Assembly: GCA_905233625.1 (NCBI GenBank)
Contig: CAJOFJ010000020.1
Coordinates: 23,408-87,407 of the forward strand
Origin: an uncultured Bacteroidales bacterium
Lineage (GTDB): Bacteria; Bacteroidota; Bacteroidia; Bacteroidales; WCHB1-69
DNA: 64,000 nucleotides
Reading direction: 5' to 3'
A program made the translations under genes and the position numbers. Each line of letters starts with the position of its first letter. The stretch's first letter is position 1. Positions 10,301 through 18,572 of this stretch are shown one piece after another. The notes under the pieces are model-generated. The model had not been told where the DNA came from. It saw only the letters and a program-made list of their open reading frames with translations, and ran no database searches.

Positions 10301-13300
10301 GATAATTGTTTATTGTTGAAGAAGTAGAAGCACTATTGTCCCAGCAATTGGCTACTGTACTAGCATCAAAACCCTCAAAGTTTTCGTTCCATGGTAAGCT
10401 ACTTATTGCCAAACAAGGAGTAGTGAAACTTGCAGCTGCTGACCAGTCGGAATAATCTTCACCACCACAATTGGTACGTACACTTACCTGATAAGTGGTA
10501 CTGCCTTCCAAAGTAAATACGGTTGACAAATCAACAGTGGTCCCATTAACCGTAGCAGTTTGTTCACCAATCATCAATTCGTAAGAAGCAGGAGTACCAA
10601 GTTCATTTGGTGTAATGGTAGCGGTTAAACCGTTAACGCTGATAGAAGGAGTACCGCAAGTCGGAGCCGGCTTGATAGTCACATCATCCAAAAAGACACC
10701 ATGACCATAATTACCTGTCGCTTCGAAAGCAAATTGGCAAGAAGAAGACATTGCAGCAGCAATAGAAGTAATACTACTTGTGTAAGCCTGCAACAATACC
10801 CAATTGCTGCTCATAGAAGTACGGTAATAAACTCTCAATTCATCTTGATCTCCAGCCCATTCAGCTTGTGAATGTTTGAAAGTCAAAATAAGATTTGAAG
10901 AAGAAGACAAATCAAATGCAGGAGTAACCAACTTGGTTACGTAATCATAGTCACTAACAACAAACGTAGCATCATTGCTGCCTGAACCATATGTTACGTC
11001 GACATCTACTTCCCAGTTTTGCGTATCAGAAACATATTCTTGTGACCAGCATTCGGGCGGGAAGACATCACCTTCGAAGTCCTGAGTGTAAGGAATTTCA
11101 GTCAAAGGCATACAAGGAGTGGTAACCATGAGGGTAACCCAGTTGCTCTCCATGTTCTCGCCGCAAACTGACTGAACACCCATTTCATAAGTAACATTGG
11201 ATGCTAAACCTGAAATCGTAACGAAGGGATTCCAACCTTCAAATGGTACATTTACAACTACAGTGGTATATTCTTCAGCACTTTCCTCTTTATATCTAAC
11301 ATTATACTGTGCAGGAGTTCCCCATTCACCATTGTTCCAATGTAATTGGGCGGAAGTGAAATCAAAACTCAAATTCATAGGATCAGAGCAAGCGGGAGCG
11401 GTGGTCTGAGTAACAGGACCATTCCATACGCCATTGTCACCTGCACAAACTACTCTTACATAGAAGTCGTAAGTTGTCTCGTAATTCAATCCACCAATTG
11501 TAGTGGCAGTAGTGTCGGTTACATCAACAATAGTACCTTCATCCAAGTTGAAACCTTGTTCACCATATTGAATCTGATAGTTGGTAACTGCTTCATCAGC
11601 TTCCCAAGCCAAGTCAACAGTAGTACCCGTTACATTGGAAGTAGTCAAAGCAGTAACTTCGAACGGACACTGGTTAACATTAACATTATAGAAATACTGG
11701 AAGCTTGTGCTGTTGTTCACAATCTTGAAGTTAACAGCTCTACCTTTATACAGGTCGGCGATGGCAACCGTAACGATTGTATTTTGGTTAGGAGCAATAC
11801 CCGAATAAATTGCTTCAAAACGGTCGGCTCTGGTACCTCTGTATGAAGCCAAAATAGTATATTCACCTGCACCGCGTACTTCAAATGACAAGTAAGTCGG
11901 GTTTTCAGCAGGAATATTGATAGCGGGAGTGATCAACTCTGCACCATTGGTATTTGAATATGCGTAACCACTGGTTGAGAAATGGAAATTCTGATTTTCC
12001 CAGCAAGTGGGCATAGTGTTTGTTGAGAATTCTTCAGCGAAAGGAATTTCAAAGGCAGCGCAACCTGAATGGAAAGAAGTGCTTGCCCATTCGCTCTGGT
12101 TTTCTGTGTCGTTAGGATCACATAAAGCTTTCACGCGTACCTCATAATCGGTGTTGCCTTGCAAACCACCAAAAGTGGTCATCGGAATCAAGCTTACTTC
12201 GATAGAAGTCCAAGCGTCGTCACCAGCAGTAGCGGGTTTGAACTGTACCAACCAAGCACTTTCTTCACCACCGGGGAGCCAAGTCAAAGTTGTTGTATTG
12301 GAAATATTAGAAGTTTCCAGATTAGTAACAGGAGCGCAGATACCCTCGGTTCTGAAAGAGGTGGTAAGCACTTCACTCCAGTTGTTTTCACCACAGTTGG
12401 CCTTTACGCGAACGCTGTAGTTGGTCAACTGAGCCAGTTCGGTCAAAGTGTAAGTGGTGTCATTTACATCAACAGAAGTCCATTCGGTAGCACCTTCTGC
12501 CATATATTCCACGATGAAAGCGGTCTCGTCTGCTGAACCAGCAACCCAAGTCAGCACTGCGCTGTTAGGAGTGATGTCAGAAACTTCCAAAGCAGTGGGA
12601 GCAACACAAGCGATTTGATCGTCACATGCAACCACAGTAACATCCATGTTCAACTTCATGTTGTTTCTATACTCATTGAAGTATTTGGTACCAGTTGCTG
12701 TTGCAGGACTTGTATATGATACTGCTGATTGAGTATCATCATAATGCATAATAGACTTGTTAGTAGTAGTTGAATGAACATAGAAAGAACCTCCGTTCCA
12801 TGAACCATTACCTTCATAATAAGCTACTACCAAATTATCACCAGTATATTCAAACGGAGTATCAAAGGTGAAAGTATTCCAACCCGTTTGATAAGCGTAT
12901 GAAGAAGGTCCTTCATATACCAAAGTCAAGTTTGCTGGATCAATATAATCGGTATTGCTATCGAATACTGATTTTGTAGTATTAGCCATCCAGATTTTAA
13001 TATTACCGGTACTTGTGGAAGCCGGTGCGGATGAACAATTGAAACTTACAGAATAGATATTACCTGCAGTTGTATTAATTTCCTCAGCATCAATAATCTG
13101 CTGTGAATAAGTATAATTATAGGTTCCATAGAACGGCAAATAAGAATTAGTGCTTGTTCCATTACCAATAAGAACATCGTCTTGTGTAGTCACTACTGTT
13201 TCCGACTGGCAAGCCACTGCGAAAGTACCAGTAGTCCAAGCGCTCACGTTCTCGCCGCAAACAGCCTGCACTCTCATATCATAGTTGCTGTTGCCTTGGA

Positions 13301-14729
13301 GGTCAGTCAAAGTATAAGTAGTTTCAGTAACAGGAATGTTGTACCATTCGCTATGGTCAGCCAATTTGTACTGGAGGTTCCAAGCGGTCTGGCCTTCAAC
13401 AGCTGTCCATGTAATCACAGCGGTGGTGCTGTCAACGGTAGCTGTCAAAGCGGTAGGCTGTGAGCAAGGAGTCTCAATCACAGAAATGTTGTCGATAGCG
13501 GCGGGGAACTGGTTACCATTGGTAGCATTGTTCACCCAATTGAACTGGATGCAAACTTCGCCAGCCATTTCACCAGAGATGTCATAGCTGAAAGAAGCCC
13601 AGTCATTCTCGCCTTGCAGAGTAGCGATTTCGGTAGTGGTTTCACCTTTTACCAAGTTAACCTTCAGATAGTCGTTATTAGCTTGACCATTCACACGGTA
13701 GTCGAAGCTCAAGATGGCACCAGTTTCGGGAACCATCACGGTACGGTAGGCCATCACGTTGCTGGCTTTGGTTACATCGTACTTGTTGGTGATACCGTTG
13801 TTAGATGATATATACAACTTATTATTATCGAAACCTTGGGCTTGGCCAACATACCATTTGTTAACGGCTTCGCCATTGTTGATCATGAAATAAGGATCAT
13901 TGCCTTCGTCAAAGTTGTAAGCGTAGGGCAGGGTTGCGATAGAGTCAAGTTCCAGAACTGTGGGTTCATCGGGTTCAACGGGGGTCACATTGATTGTATA
14001 GGTGGCAGTTGCCATATCGCTTGCGGTCTCACCCACAAAAGCGATGGCATTAATAGTAGTGGTTTCAGTAATTTCAATAGCATTTTCATAAAGTGTAGAA
14101 CTTGCGGTAGGAGTAGTGCCATCGAGAGTGTAATAAATAGCGGCACCTTCGGTAGCGCAAGCAATCGTCACATTCTGAGCGGCGGTATAAGTACCAGCTT
14201 CAGGAGCGAAAGTAGGAACGTCAACCACAACGGGTGTGGGAGGTTCGGGAGTAGAAACAGTATAAGTTATCGTAAGAGCTGCAATTCTACGATGGCTACT
14301 AGTTCCACCTATAGTGAAAATAACAGTATCTCCATTCCCGGTCCATGATCCATCTTCATACGTTCCAACATTGGAAGTTATCGCATTAGAATTATCACCA
14401 CTTCCAAAGGTAAAAGCAATAGCCGTTATGATGGCATTATCTACAGTTACCGTCATGTTATTGCCAGCATACAAACGAATAGCTGCTCCAGTAGTATAGT
14501 ACTTAGGAACAGAATTGGAACTGGTGTTCGTACCCTGATCAAACGTTAGGGAAATATCGTTTACCGAAAGAGAAGTAACTGCTTCTCCATTCGTGTAACC
14601 TTGCTCGCTGAAAGTGATTGTCACCTCCTCAGCGAACAAACTTCCCACTGCCATTAGCATCACTAGCAAAATGGCCACCAAACTTTTTGCCCCTCGGGCG
14701 AAAGCTTGAAAAGTGTCAAATTTTTTCAT
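4302..14729 (-). CDS. Giant T9SS-secreted multidomain protein: signal peptide, chitobiase-C-like, fibronectin type III, cleaved-adhesin-like and InlB B-repeat-like modules, C-terminal sorting domain
   Basis: 3475 aa; hydrophobic N-terminus (LVAILLVMLMAVGSLFAEE); repeated Cxx-PTxL...VTWxxGxxxxxWxVxY FN3-like motifs; repeated YxITxxAxExGTVxxxxxxVxYGxxxxxxxxPxxGYxIxxVxVDG...VxxxHTVxVTF; C-terminal KVYSFQNNIYIVNEDG...VDIYDIYGKQVYTGKV...GNYVVRLATENGVGVYKVAIVK. Confidence 0.85.
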   Translation of the reverse strand: MKKFDTFQAFARGAKSLVAILLVMLMAVGSLFAEEVTITFSEQGYTNGEAVTSLSVNDISLTFDQGTNTSSNSVPKYYTTGAAIRLYAGNNMTVTVDNAIITAIAFTFGSGDNSNAITSNVGTYEDGSWTGNGDTVIFTIGGTSSHRRIAALTITYTVSTPEPPTPVVVDVPTFAPEAGTYTAAQNVTIACATEGAAIYYTLDGTTPTASSTLYENAIEITETTTINAIAFVGETASDMATATYTINVTPVEPDEPTVLELDSIATLPYAYNFDEGNDPYFMINNGEAVNKWYVGQAQGFDNNKLYISSNNGITNKYDVTKASNVMAYRTVMVPETGAILSFDYRVNGQANNDYLKVNLVKGETTTEIATLQGENDWASFSYDISGEMAGEVCIQFNWVNNATNGNQFPAAIDNISVIETPCSQPTALTATVDSTTAVITWTAVEGQTAWNLQYKLADHSEWYNIPVTETTYTLTDLQGNSNYDMRVQAVCGENVSAWTTGTFAVACQSETVVTTQDDVLIGNGTSTNSYLPFYGTYNYTYSQQIIDAEEINTTAGNIYSVSFNCSSAPASTSTGNIKIWMANTTKSVFDSNTDYIDPANLTLVYEGPSSYAYQTGWNTFTFDTPFEYTGDNLVVAYYEGNGSWNGGSFYVHSTTTNKSIMHYDDTQSAVSYTSPATATGTKYFNEYRNNMKLNMDVTVVACDDQIACVAPTALEVSDITPNSAVLTWVAGSADETAFIVEYMAEGATEWTSVDVNDTTYTLTELAQLTNYSVRVKANCGENNWSEVLTTSFRTEGICAPVTNLETSNISNTTTLTWLPGGEESAWLVQFKPATAGDDAWTSIEVSLIPMTTFGGLQGNTDYEVRVKALCDPNDTENQSEWASTSFHSGCAAFEIPFAEEFSTNTMPTCWENQNFHFSTSGYAYSNTNGAELITPAINIPAENPTYLSFEVRGAGEYTILASYRGTRADRFEAIYSGIAPNQNTIVTVAIADLYKGRAVNFKIVNNSTSFQYFYNVNVNQCPFEVTALTTSNVTGTTVDLAWEADEAVTNYQIQYGEQGFNLDEGTIVDVTDTTATTIGGLNYETTYDFYVRVVCAGDNGVWNGPVTQTTAPACSDPMNLSFDFTSAQLHWNNGEWGTPAQYNVRYKEESAEEYTTVVVNVPFEGWNPFVTISGLASNVTYEMGVQSVCGENMESNWVTLMVTTPCMPLTEIPYTQDFEGDVFPPECWSQEYVSDTQNWEVDVDVTYGSGSNDATFVVSDYDYVTKLVTPAFDLSSSSNLILTFKHSQAEWAGDQDELRVYYRTSMSSNWVLLQAYTSSITSIAAAMSSSCQFAFEATGNYGHGVFLDDVTIKPAPTCGTPSISVNGLTATITPNELGTPASYELMIGEQTATVNGTTVDLSTVFTLEGSTTYQVSVRTNCGGEDYSDWSAAASFTTPCLAISSLPWNENFEGFDASTVANCWDNSASTSSTINNYPERIWGVYSYSGNKMMRMYNYYVQSGTALINSPVITLPNTGVYVLKFDYSHRASCGAFKVNVIEQGTTQAVELGSYTSTGSNYTNPGTFTEADPISLAAYAGKSIILQFFSNANYGSGAIFVDNVAIEEAPSCMKPSAITVGTVTETTAQVSWTAGGSETEWEVSYTIGDQTTTLTTTENPYIITGLSASTHYVLPFSVKAICSATDESEVTSTELSINTVCGLAAVPFAENFDAYTSTTSQSTMVMPLCWNRKYTGTSTSYGAGIYNSSSYAVSGTNSLRLYSYCTTSTSTSYGEVYAVLPQLDAAINTLMISFDAKAYNSTSTYYGSRLDVGVVTDAANPETSFTLIQTISAPVAGERFTIPLSDYSGNGYIAFRETKEKPEGYTNSYWYNYTYVDNILVEAIPTCFVPSSLTVSEVTDHTAAVNWADNYDQAAYAVEYMVEGDATWTSVSVDTTYALLNNLQASTNYTVRVKAVCGTGDESEYTDAIGFATKCIAGTDAEIAGTGSNQNYIPVGNYYNYSYTQQILTAEEINAVGTISSISFEYAYSSAMTSKNNVKIYMVNTDKSEFASTSDWITDGLQLVYEGNLNCAQGWNEFALNTPFSYAGGNLAIVVEDNSGAYNSSSHTFKTTTTTHNSALTWQQDAAAYAGQAGTLRKHHSNIRLTICPEATDLAITDINTFADACDVEDAVTIGVKNMGYEGTVSTFEAYYQVNEETPVHETVTLETPIAFNETAEYTFGQLPTFAAGANFIVAWVELEGDLVDANNTVASAPITVLEPATVPYVETFAGLTINHGWNPIDANNDGVTMNLDNEIYYTFNDLAAADDWMMSPCIEMAAGTYTIIYDYKANSSLTESFELFYGNGAHIADMTNAVATHSFNNTTNETATTTITIDADGIYNFGFHATSLPGNLGFSIDNFKVYPVNDVIVTYNELGGTVTPNGTIAVNYGENLTLNLVPAPMYHVAGVWVDDVQVVPEDGTGANFMLYTLENVTEPHTVFVDFKLEFHIFKTVENYRSDLYSDLGGAFVPAATDTTINPDPFTVNMVADPHYHLAGLTLSLVVPDNPEDVFADVVNNGDGTYNYTIDTLVVANYYLNATFRRDTVAINYNVLTGKGYANDSELLNAGETYTTWVDYSVNHDVDTTVAFGADVNDGYHIVNVFVNGESQGRIDSYTFEDVTETQTVDIQFGYRIDAFVSNYNTYDSITDIMGTITPDTQYVAEYDPMMVVGTVEEHFHLYQFLVNGENRIDEVVFGSDPHYYYFTMDSIAENYTIEAVVKVDTFAITYNVIAGQGYADASGLLVDGDSYSTIVNYADNWYSNIVPATGYSIDNVTLDGQNLYTANNYQFNYIEEAHVFDIVFVANTYTITTNAYGEGTVSDGISFIYDPESPVDYEFTATAAEGHHIVSVVFNNNEMEITDPETFTYTIENVADNYVINTYFAVNTYTMTSEVTEGGSITPEGTQIVNYGTDLTYEINANEGWYISSTEIDGVTTTYTQEDAMVTLSVPYTSIDADHSVSVTFAQFMYTITANASEYGTVNGAASISENVVYGSNFSLNITPDANYQVADVVVDGISVGAVEFYEFINVTANHTVDVTFEAVMYTLTATSNIEGCTITPATLTVQAGSSVPYTLNAAAGYHLVNVMANGEEVAVTNNSFTIIDVQSDYTIFANFASDYVTVTVDQPAHATITPGTLTYAYGATPSYMIIPEVGYDIVSVTAGNGVVNVDYNNGIGTFTLDPVLADITLTATTQPKTFTITVVQGINGTIAPATQTGVEYGSSVEFTITPDEFYVISDVIVDGSSRGAISGFTFNNVTNDHTITAVFEAACYMPTNLTAMNVTSTSADLSWVGTAPSYEVRYRAAGETTYQTQTVNTTTLSLSGLTPNTLYSWGVKAICGTSLESEWAENGFTTRNGVGIADADMSSIKVYSFQNNIYIVNEDGIAISNVDIYDIYGKQVYTGKVLSSPEVISLNVAEGNYVVRLATENGVGVYKVAIVK

Positions 14730-14910
14730 TTTGATTGATTTTGATTAATACTATTGTTTTTTTGTTTTTTGTTTTGTTTCTTATTTTTCTATTGTTGATA
14801 ACTTGTTAATAACTTTTTGAGTGACAATATGTTACAATTCTTCTTACGAAGACCTAAATTTTTATTCTCTCTTTTTTGCAACATCATAATAATCCATAAT
14901 AATTGCGAAG

Positions 14911-14918
14911 CAAAAATA
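14911..14918 (-). promoter_or_regulatory. Putative -7 element (TATTTTTG) upstream of the giant gene, implying a ~175-nt leader
   Basis: caaaaata on + at 14911-14918. Confidence 0.4.
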
Positions 14919-15051
14919 CACAATTTTTTTGACTTGGTGCTAATTTTTTTATTTTTTTTCTTTTTGAATTGTTAGCTATTGATTTTTAAATGTGCTGAAG
15001 GCACAATATTCTATTAACCCCGCACAAGCACGTTAGTGCGCGCTGTGGGGA

Positions 15052-15082
15052 TCGCCAAATGAAAATTCGCCAAATCGCCAAA
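15052..15082. repeat. TCGCCAAA octamer repeats
   Basis: TCGCCAAA at 15052, 15067 and 15075. Confidence 0.6.
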
Positions 15083-15086
15083 TGGT

Positions 15087-15117
15087 TTTGTTTTTTCATT
15101 AAAAATATGTATCTTTG
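15087..15117 (+). promoter_or_regulatory. Bacteroidetes-type promoter (TTTG-19 nt-TATCTTTG) for the Xaa-Pro aminopeptidase gene
   Basis: TTTG ends at 15090; TATCTTTG 15110-15117; ATG at 15139. Confidence 0.6.
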
Positions 15118-15138
15118 CACCTCTAAAACATATATACT

Positions 15139-16536
15139 ATGAATCCATTATTTAAAGCGGAAGTTTACCAGAACCGCCGCACCCAGTTGAAAAAAGCCGT
15201 GAAAAGCGGTATTGCCATCTTTTTAGGCAACAGCGAAGCCCCCATGAATTATCCTTCCAACACCTATAAATACCGTCAGGACAGCAATTTCCTGTATTTC
15301 TTCGGTCTCTCCATTGCCGACATCGCCGCCGTCATCGATTTTGACGAGAACCGCAACATCATTTTCGGCAATGACTTCGAGATTGACGACATCATCTGGA
15401 TGGGCAACCAGCCCACGCTGGCATCCTTGGCCGAGAAAGTGGGTGTGAAAGAGGTGATGCCCATGGCCAAGCTGAGCGAATACATCCATGCCGCCCAAGC
15501 CGCCGGCCGTCAAGTGCACTTCACCCCGCCCTACCGTGGCGACAACAAGATATGGCTGTCCAACCTCACTGGTATCAACGTGAACGACATCCGCAACCAC
15601 GCTTCGGCAGAACTGATCAAGGGTATCGTGAACCTGCGCTCCGCCAAGGAGGACTGCGAAATCGAGCAGATGGAGAACGCCTGCGAAATCGGCTATAAGA
15701 TGCACACCGCCGTGATGCGCCGCTGCGTGGCCGGCGTGCCCGAACTGGAGCTGGCTGGCTTGGCCGAAGGTATCACCCTGTCGTACGGCAATGGCGTGTC
15801 CTTCCCCATCATCCTGTCACAGCACGGCGAAACCCTGCACAACCACGGCCATGAAGCTATCCTGCAGGAAGGCAACATGCTGCTGATGGACGCTGGCGCC
15901 GAAAACCTGATGAACTACTGCTCCGACAATACCCGTACCCTGCCTGTGGGCGGCCGCTTCACCCAAAAGCAAAAGGAAATCTACGAAATCGTGCTGAAAG
16001 CCAACATGGACGCCATCGACGCTGCCAAACCCGGCGTGTATAACAAGGAACTGCATACGCTGTCCTGCAAAGTCATCGCCGAAGGCCTGTCACAGTTAGG
16101 CTTGATGAAAGGCGATGTGGATGAAGCCGTACGCCTAGGTGCCCACGCCCTGTTTATGCCCCACGGTTTAGGCCATCAGTTGGGCTTGGACGTGCACGAC
16201 ATGGAAGACCTCGGCGAGAACTTCGTCGGCTATGATGAAACTGTGAGCCGCAGCGACATCTTCGGTTGGAGCGCCCTGCGTATGGCCCGCGAGCTGAAAC
16301 CCGGCTTCATCGTGACCATCGAACCGGGCATCTATTTCATCCCGCAACTGATTGACATCTGGAAAAACGAACACAAGTTCGAGCAATTCATCAACTACGA
16401 CAAGGTGGAGCAATACCGTGACTTCGGCGGCATCCGCATCGAGGACGACCTGCTGATTACCGCCGACGGCCACAAAGTGCTCGGCCCCGCCATCCCTAAA
16501 ACCCCGAAGGAGCTGGAGGAGATTATAGGGAAGTAA
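15139..16536 (+). CDS. pepP: Xaa-Pro aminopeptidase (M24B, aminopeptidase P)
   Basis: NSEAPMNYPSNTYKYRQDSNFLYFFG N-terminal domain; MDAGAE...HGLGHQLGLDVHD...EPGIYF M24 metal-binding motifs. Confidence 0.92.
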   Translation: MNPLFKAEVYQNRRTQLKKAVKSGIAIFLGNSEAPMNYPSNTYKYRQDSNFLYFFGLSIADIAAVIDFDENRNIIFGNDFEIDDIIWMGNQPTLASLAEKVGVKEVMPMAKLSEYIHAAQAAGRQVHFTPPYRGDNKIWLSNLTGINVNDIRNHASAELIKGIVNLRSAKEDCEIEQMENACEIGYKMHTAVMRRCVAGVPELELAGLAEGITLSYGNGVSFPIILSQHGETLHNHGHEAILQEGNMLLMDAGAENLMNYCSDNTRTLPVGGRFTQKQKEIYEIVLKANMDAIDAAKPGVYNKELHTLSCKVIAEGLSQLGLMKGDVDEAVRLGAHALFMPHGLGHQLGLDVHDMEDLGENFVGYDETVSRSDIFGWSALRMARELKPGFIVTIEPGIYFIPQLIDIWKNEHKFEQFINYDKVEQYRDFGGIRIEDDLLITADGHKVLGPAIPKTPKELEEIIGK

Positions 16537-16761
16537 CGGGAAGACGGGGAGACATGCACTGCGTGCATTCGGGAAGACGTACACTACGTGTACTCGGGGA
16601 GACGGGAAGACGGATAGACGATATCGTATAACCGAGTGAACGAAGTGAACGTCTCCTCGAACGAGCGTAGCGAGTGACTTCCCGAGCGAATGAAATGAGC
16701 GTCTCCCCGAGCGAGCAAAGCGAGCATCTCCCCGAGTGAGCAAAGCGAACGACTTAACGTA
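16537..16761. repeat. Composite 8-bp/25-bp hairpin repeat array (locus R2), filling almost the whole pepP-ackA gap
   Basis: Two contiguous + 25-mers (16552-16576, 16577-16601), octamers, centre ATAGACGATATCGTATAACCG, then five contiguous inverted 25-mers. Confidence 0.9.
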
Positions 16762-16782
16762 ATAAAAACAAAAATAAACAAC

Positions 16783-17982
16783 ATGAAAGTATTAGTACTC
16801 AACTGCGGAAGTTCGTCAATCAAATACCAGCTGATTGACATGGCCAACAATGCCGAATTGAAAGCTAAGGGTTTGGTAGAACGTATCGGCTTGGAAATGG
16901 GTGAATTCACCCACAAACCTGTCGGCAAGGACAAATATTATGTACAGACCCCTATCAAAGACCATGAAGTAGGTGTCAACTTAGTGCTGAAAGCCCTGAC
17001 CGACCCCGTTCACGGTGTCATCAGCGACCTTAACGAGATTGGAGCGGTAGGTCATCGTGTGGCTCACGGCGGCGAATATTTCAAGAAAAGCATGATTTTG
17101 GGCGAGCAAGAACTCGAAGAAATCAAGAAACTGTGTGAGTTGGCACCCTTGCATAATCCCGCCAGCTTACTGGGTATCAAGGTGATGCAGAAACTTCTGC
17201 CCAATGTGAAACATGTGGGCGTTTTCGACACCTCTTTCCATCAGACCATGCCGGCAGAAGCTTATCTGTATGCTATTCCTTACGAATACTATACCAATAA
17301 TAAGGTGAGACGCTATGGTTTCCACGGCACCAGCCATAAATATGTGGGTCCTAAGGCTGCCGAAATCGCTGGCGTGGATTACAACAACTCCAAAATTATC
17401 AGCTGCCACTTGGGTAACGGCGCTTCCATCTGCGCCATCAAGAACGGCAAGTCTGTGGACACTTCCATGGGTTTCACCCCTGTTGAAGGTTTGGTGATGG
17501 GTACCCGCTGCGGCGACCTTGACCTTGGCGCCCTGATTTACATTGCTGAAAAGGAAAACATGGACTTCAAAGCCATGAACACTTTCATCAACAAGAAATG
17601 CGGTTTGCTCGGTATTTCCGGCAAGAGTGTGGACATGCGCGATATCCGCGCCGGCAAGGACAGCGGCGACGAGCGCTCCAAATATGCTTTCGACATGTTC
17701 GCTTACAGAGTGAAGAAATATATCGGTGCATACGCCGCTGCCATGGGTGGTGTGGATGTCATCCTTTTCACCGGCGGTATCGGCGAGAACGCTTGGTTCC
17801 AGCGCGAAGCCATCTGCCAAGGACTTGAATTTCTGGGCTGCACCCTTGACAAGGCCGAAAATGAGAGACTGGCTGGTCAGGATGGTATTATCTCCACTCC
17901 CGACTCCCGCGTGAAACTCGTTTCCGTCACCACCAACGAAGAGTTAGTGATCGCCACGGATACGTATAATCTCGTGAAGTAG
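16783..17982 (+). CDS. ackA: Acetate kinase
   Basis: MKVLVLNCGSSSIKYQLID; FDTSFHQTMP; HLGNGASICAIKNGKSVDTSMGFTPVEGLVMGTRCGDLD; FTGGIGENA. Confidence 0.97.
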   Translation: MKVLVLNCGSSSIKYQLIDMANNAELKAKGLVERIGLEMGEFTHKPVGKDKYYVQTPIKDHEVGVNLVLKALTDPVHGVISDLNEIGAVGHRVAHGGEYFKKSMILGEQELEEIKKLCELAPLHNPASLLGIKVMQKLLPNVKHVGVFDTSFHQTMPAEAYLYAIPYEYYTNNKVRRYGFHGTSHKYVGPKAAEIAGVDYNNSKIISCHLGNGASICAIKNGKSVDTSMGFTPVEGLVMGTRCGDLDLGALIYIAEKENMDFKAMNTFINKKCGLLGISGKSVDMRDIRAGKDSGDERSKYAFDMFAYRVKKYIGAYAAAMGGVDVILFTGGIGENAWFQREAICQGLEFLGCTLDKAENERLAGQDGIISTPDSRVKLVSVTTNEELVIATDTYNLVK

Positions 17983-18108
17983 CGTGAAGGCGTGGAGACA
18001 CTCGCTTTGCTCGTTCGTGGAGGCGTGAAGACGTGAAGACGTGAAGACGTGAAGACGTGGAGACGTGGAGGCGTGGAGGCGTTAGTGTGTTCATTAATGT
18101 CTTCACGC
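17983..18108. repeat. Composite hairpin/octamer array (locus R3) with ACGTGAAG tandem octamers
   Basis: 25-mer ACACTCGCTTTGCTCGTTCGTGGAG (17998-18022) followed by eight octamers at 18023-18086. Confidence 0.9.
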
Positions 18109-18112
18109 TTTT

Positions 18113-18487
18113 CTATTCTTCACTTTGTTTCATTAAATATTCACGATATTTTGTCATCAAAAGACTATTCTTATAAATAAGATCATATATCTCCTGCAAA
18201 CTATCTTTTTGTATATACTGTAATTCTTCTGCTATCTGTAGCTGACAGAAAACTTCCATTAATGAGCTGTATGCTATACTTATAAAGTGTACTTTTTCTT
18301 TTAAAGATATCCTGCCACTTCCTTCTGCAATATTTGATGGAACAGATACACAAGCTCTTCTCAATTGATCACACAATGCATATCTTTCTACTTTTGGAAA
18401 TTTTTCAATCAATGTATAAATCTGTATCACCAATTGTTTGCTGACCTTCCATACATCAAGATTCTCAAAACTATAATAATGTTTCAT
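18113..18487 (-). CDS. Four-helix bundle protein (23S rRNA intervening-sequence protein family)
   Basis: MKHYYSFENLDVWKVSKQLVIQIYTLIEKFPKVERYALCDQLRRACVSVPSNIAEGSGR motif. Confidence 0.9.
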   Translation of the reverse strand: MKHYYSFENLDVWKVSKQLVIQIYTLIEKFPKVERYALCDQLRRACVSVPSNIAEGSGRISLKEKVHFISIAYSSLMEVFCQLQIAEELQYIQKDSLQEIYDLIYKNSLLMTKYREYLMKQSEE

Positions 18488-18572
18488 AGTGTAATATTAT
18501 ATAAATTTATTTTGCAAAAATAATAAAATTATTTTTTATTATATATAGTTATAGTGATTTTTTTCTCCTTAA

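Noticed and set aside
16168-16743. 191-aa - ORF over the pepP 3' end and repeat array
   Set aside because: The N-terminal part simply translates the repeat (SLGKSLATLVRGDVHFVHS...); antisense to pepP.
16537-16761. Array as a conventional Rho-independent terminator
   Set aside because: Multiple short hairpins without T tracts, in both orientations, extending to the ackA start; does not fit a simple terminator.
18023-18086. Possible CRISPR array
   Set aside because: Units are 8 bp in direct tandem with no unique spacers; no cas genes in the window.
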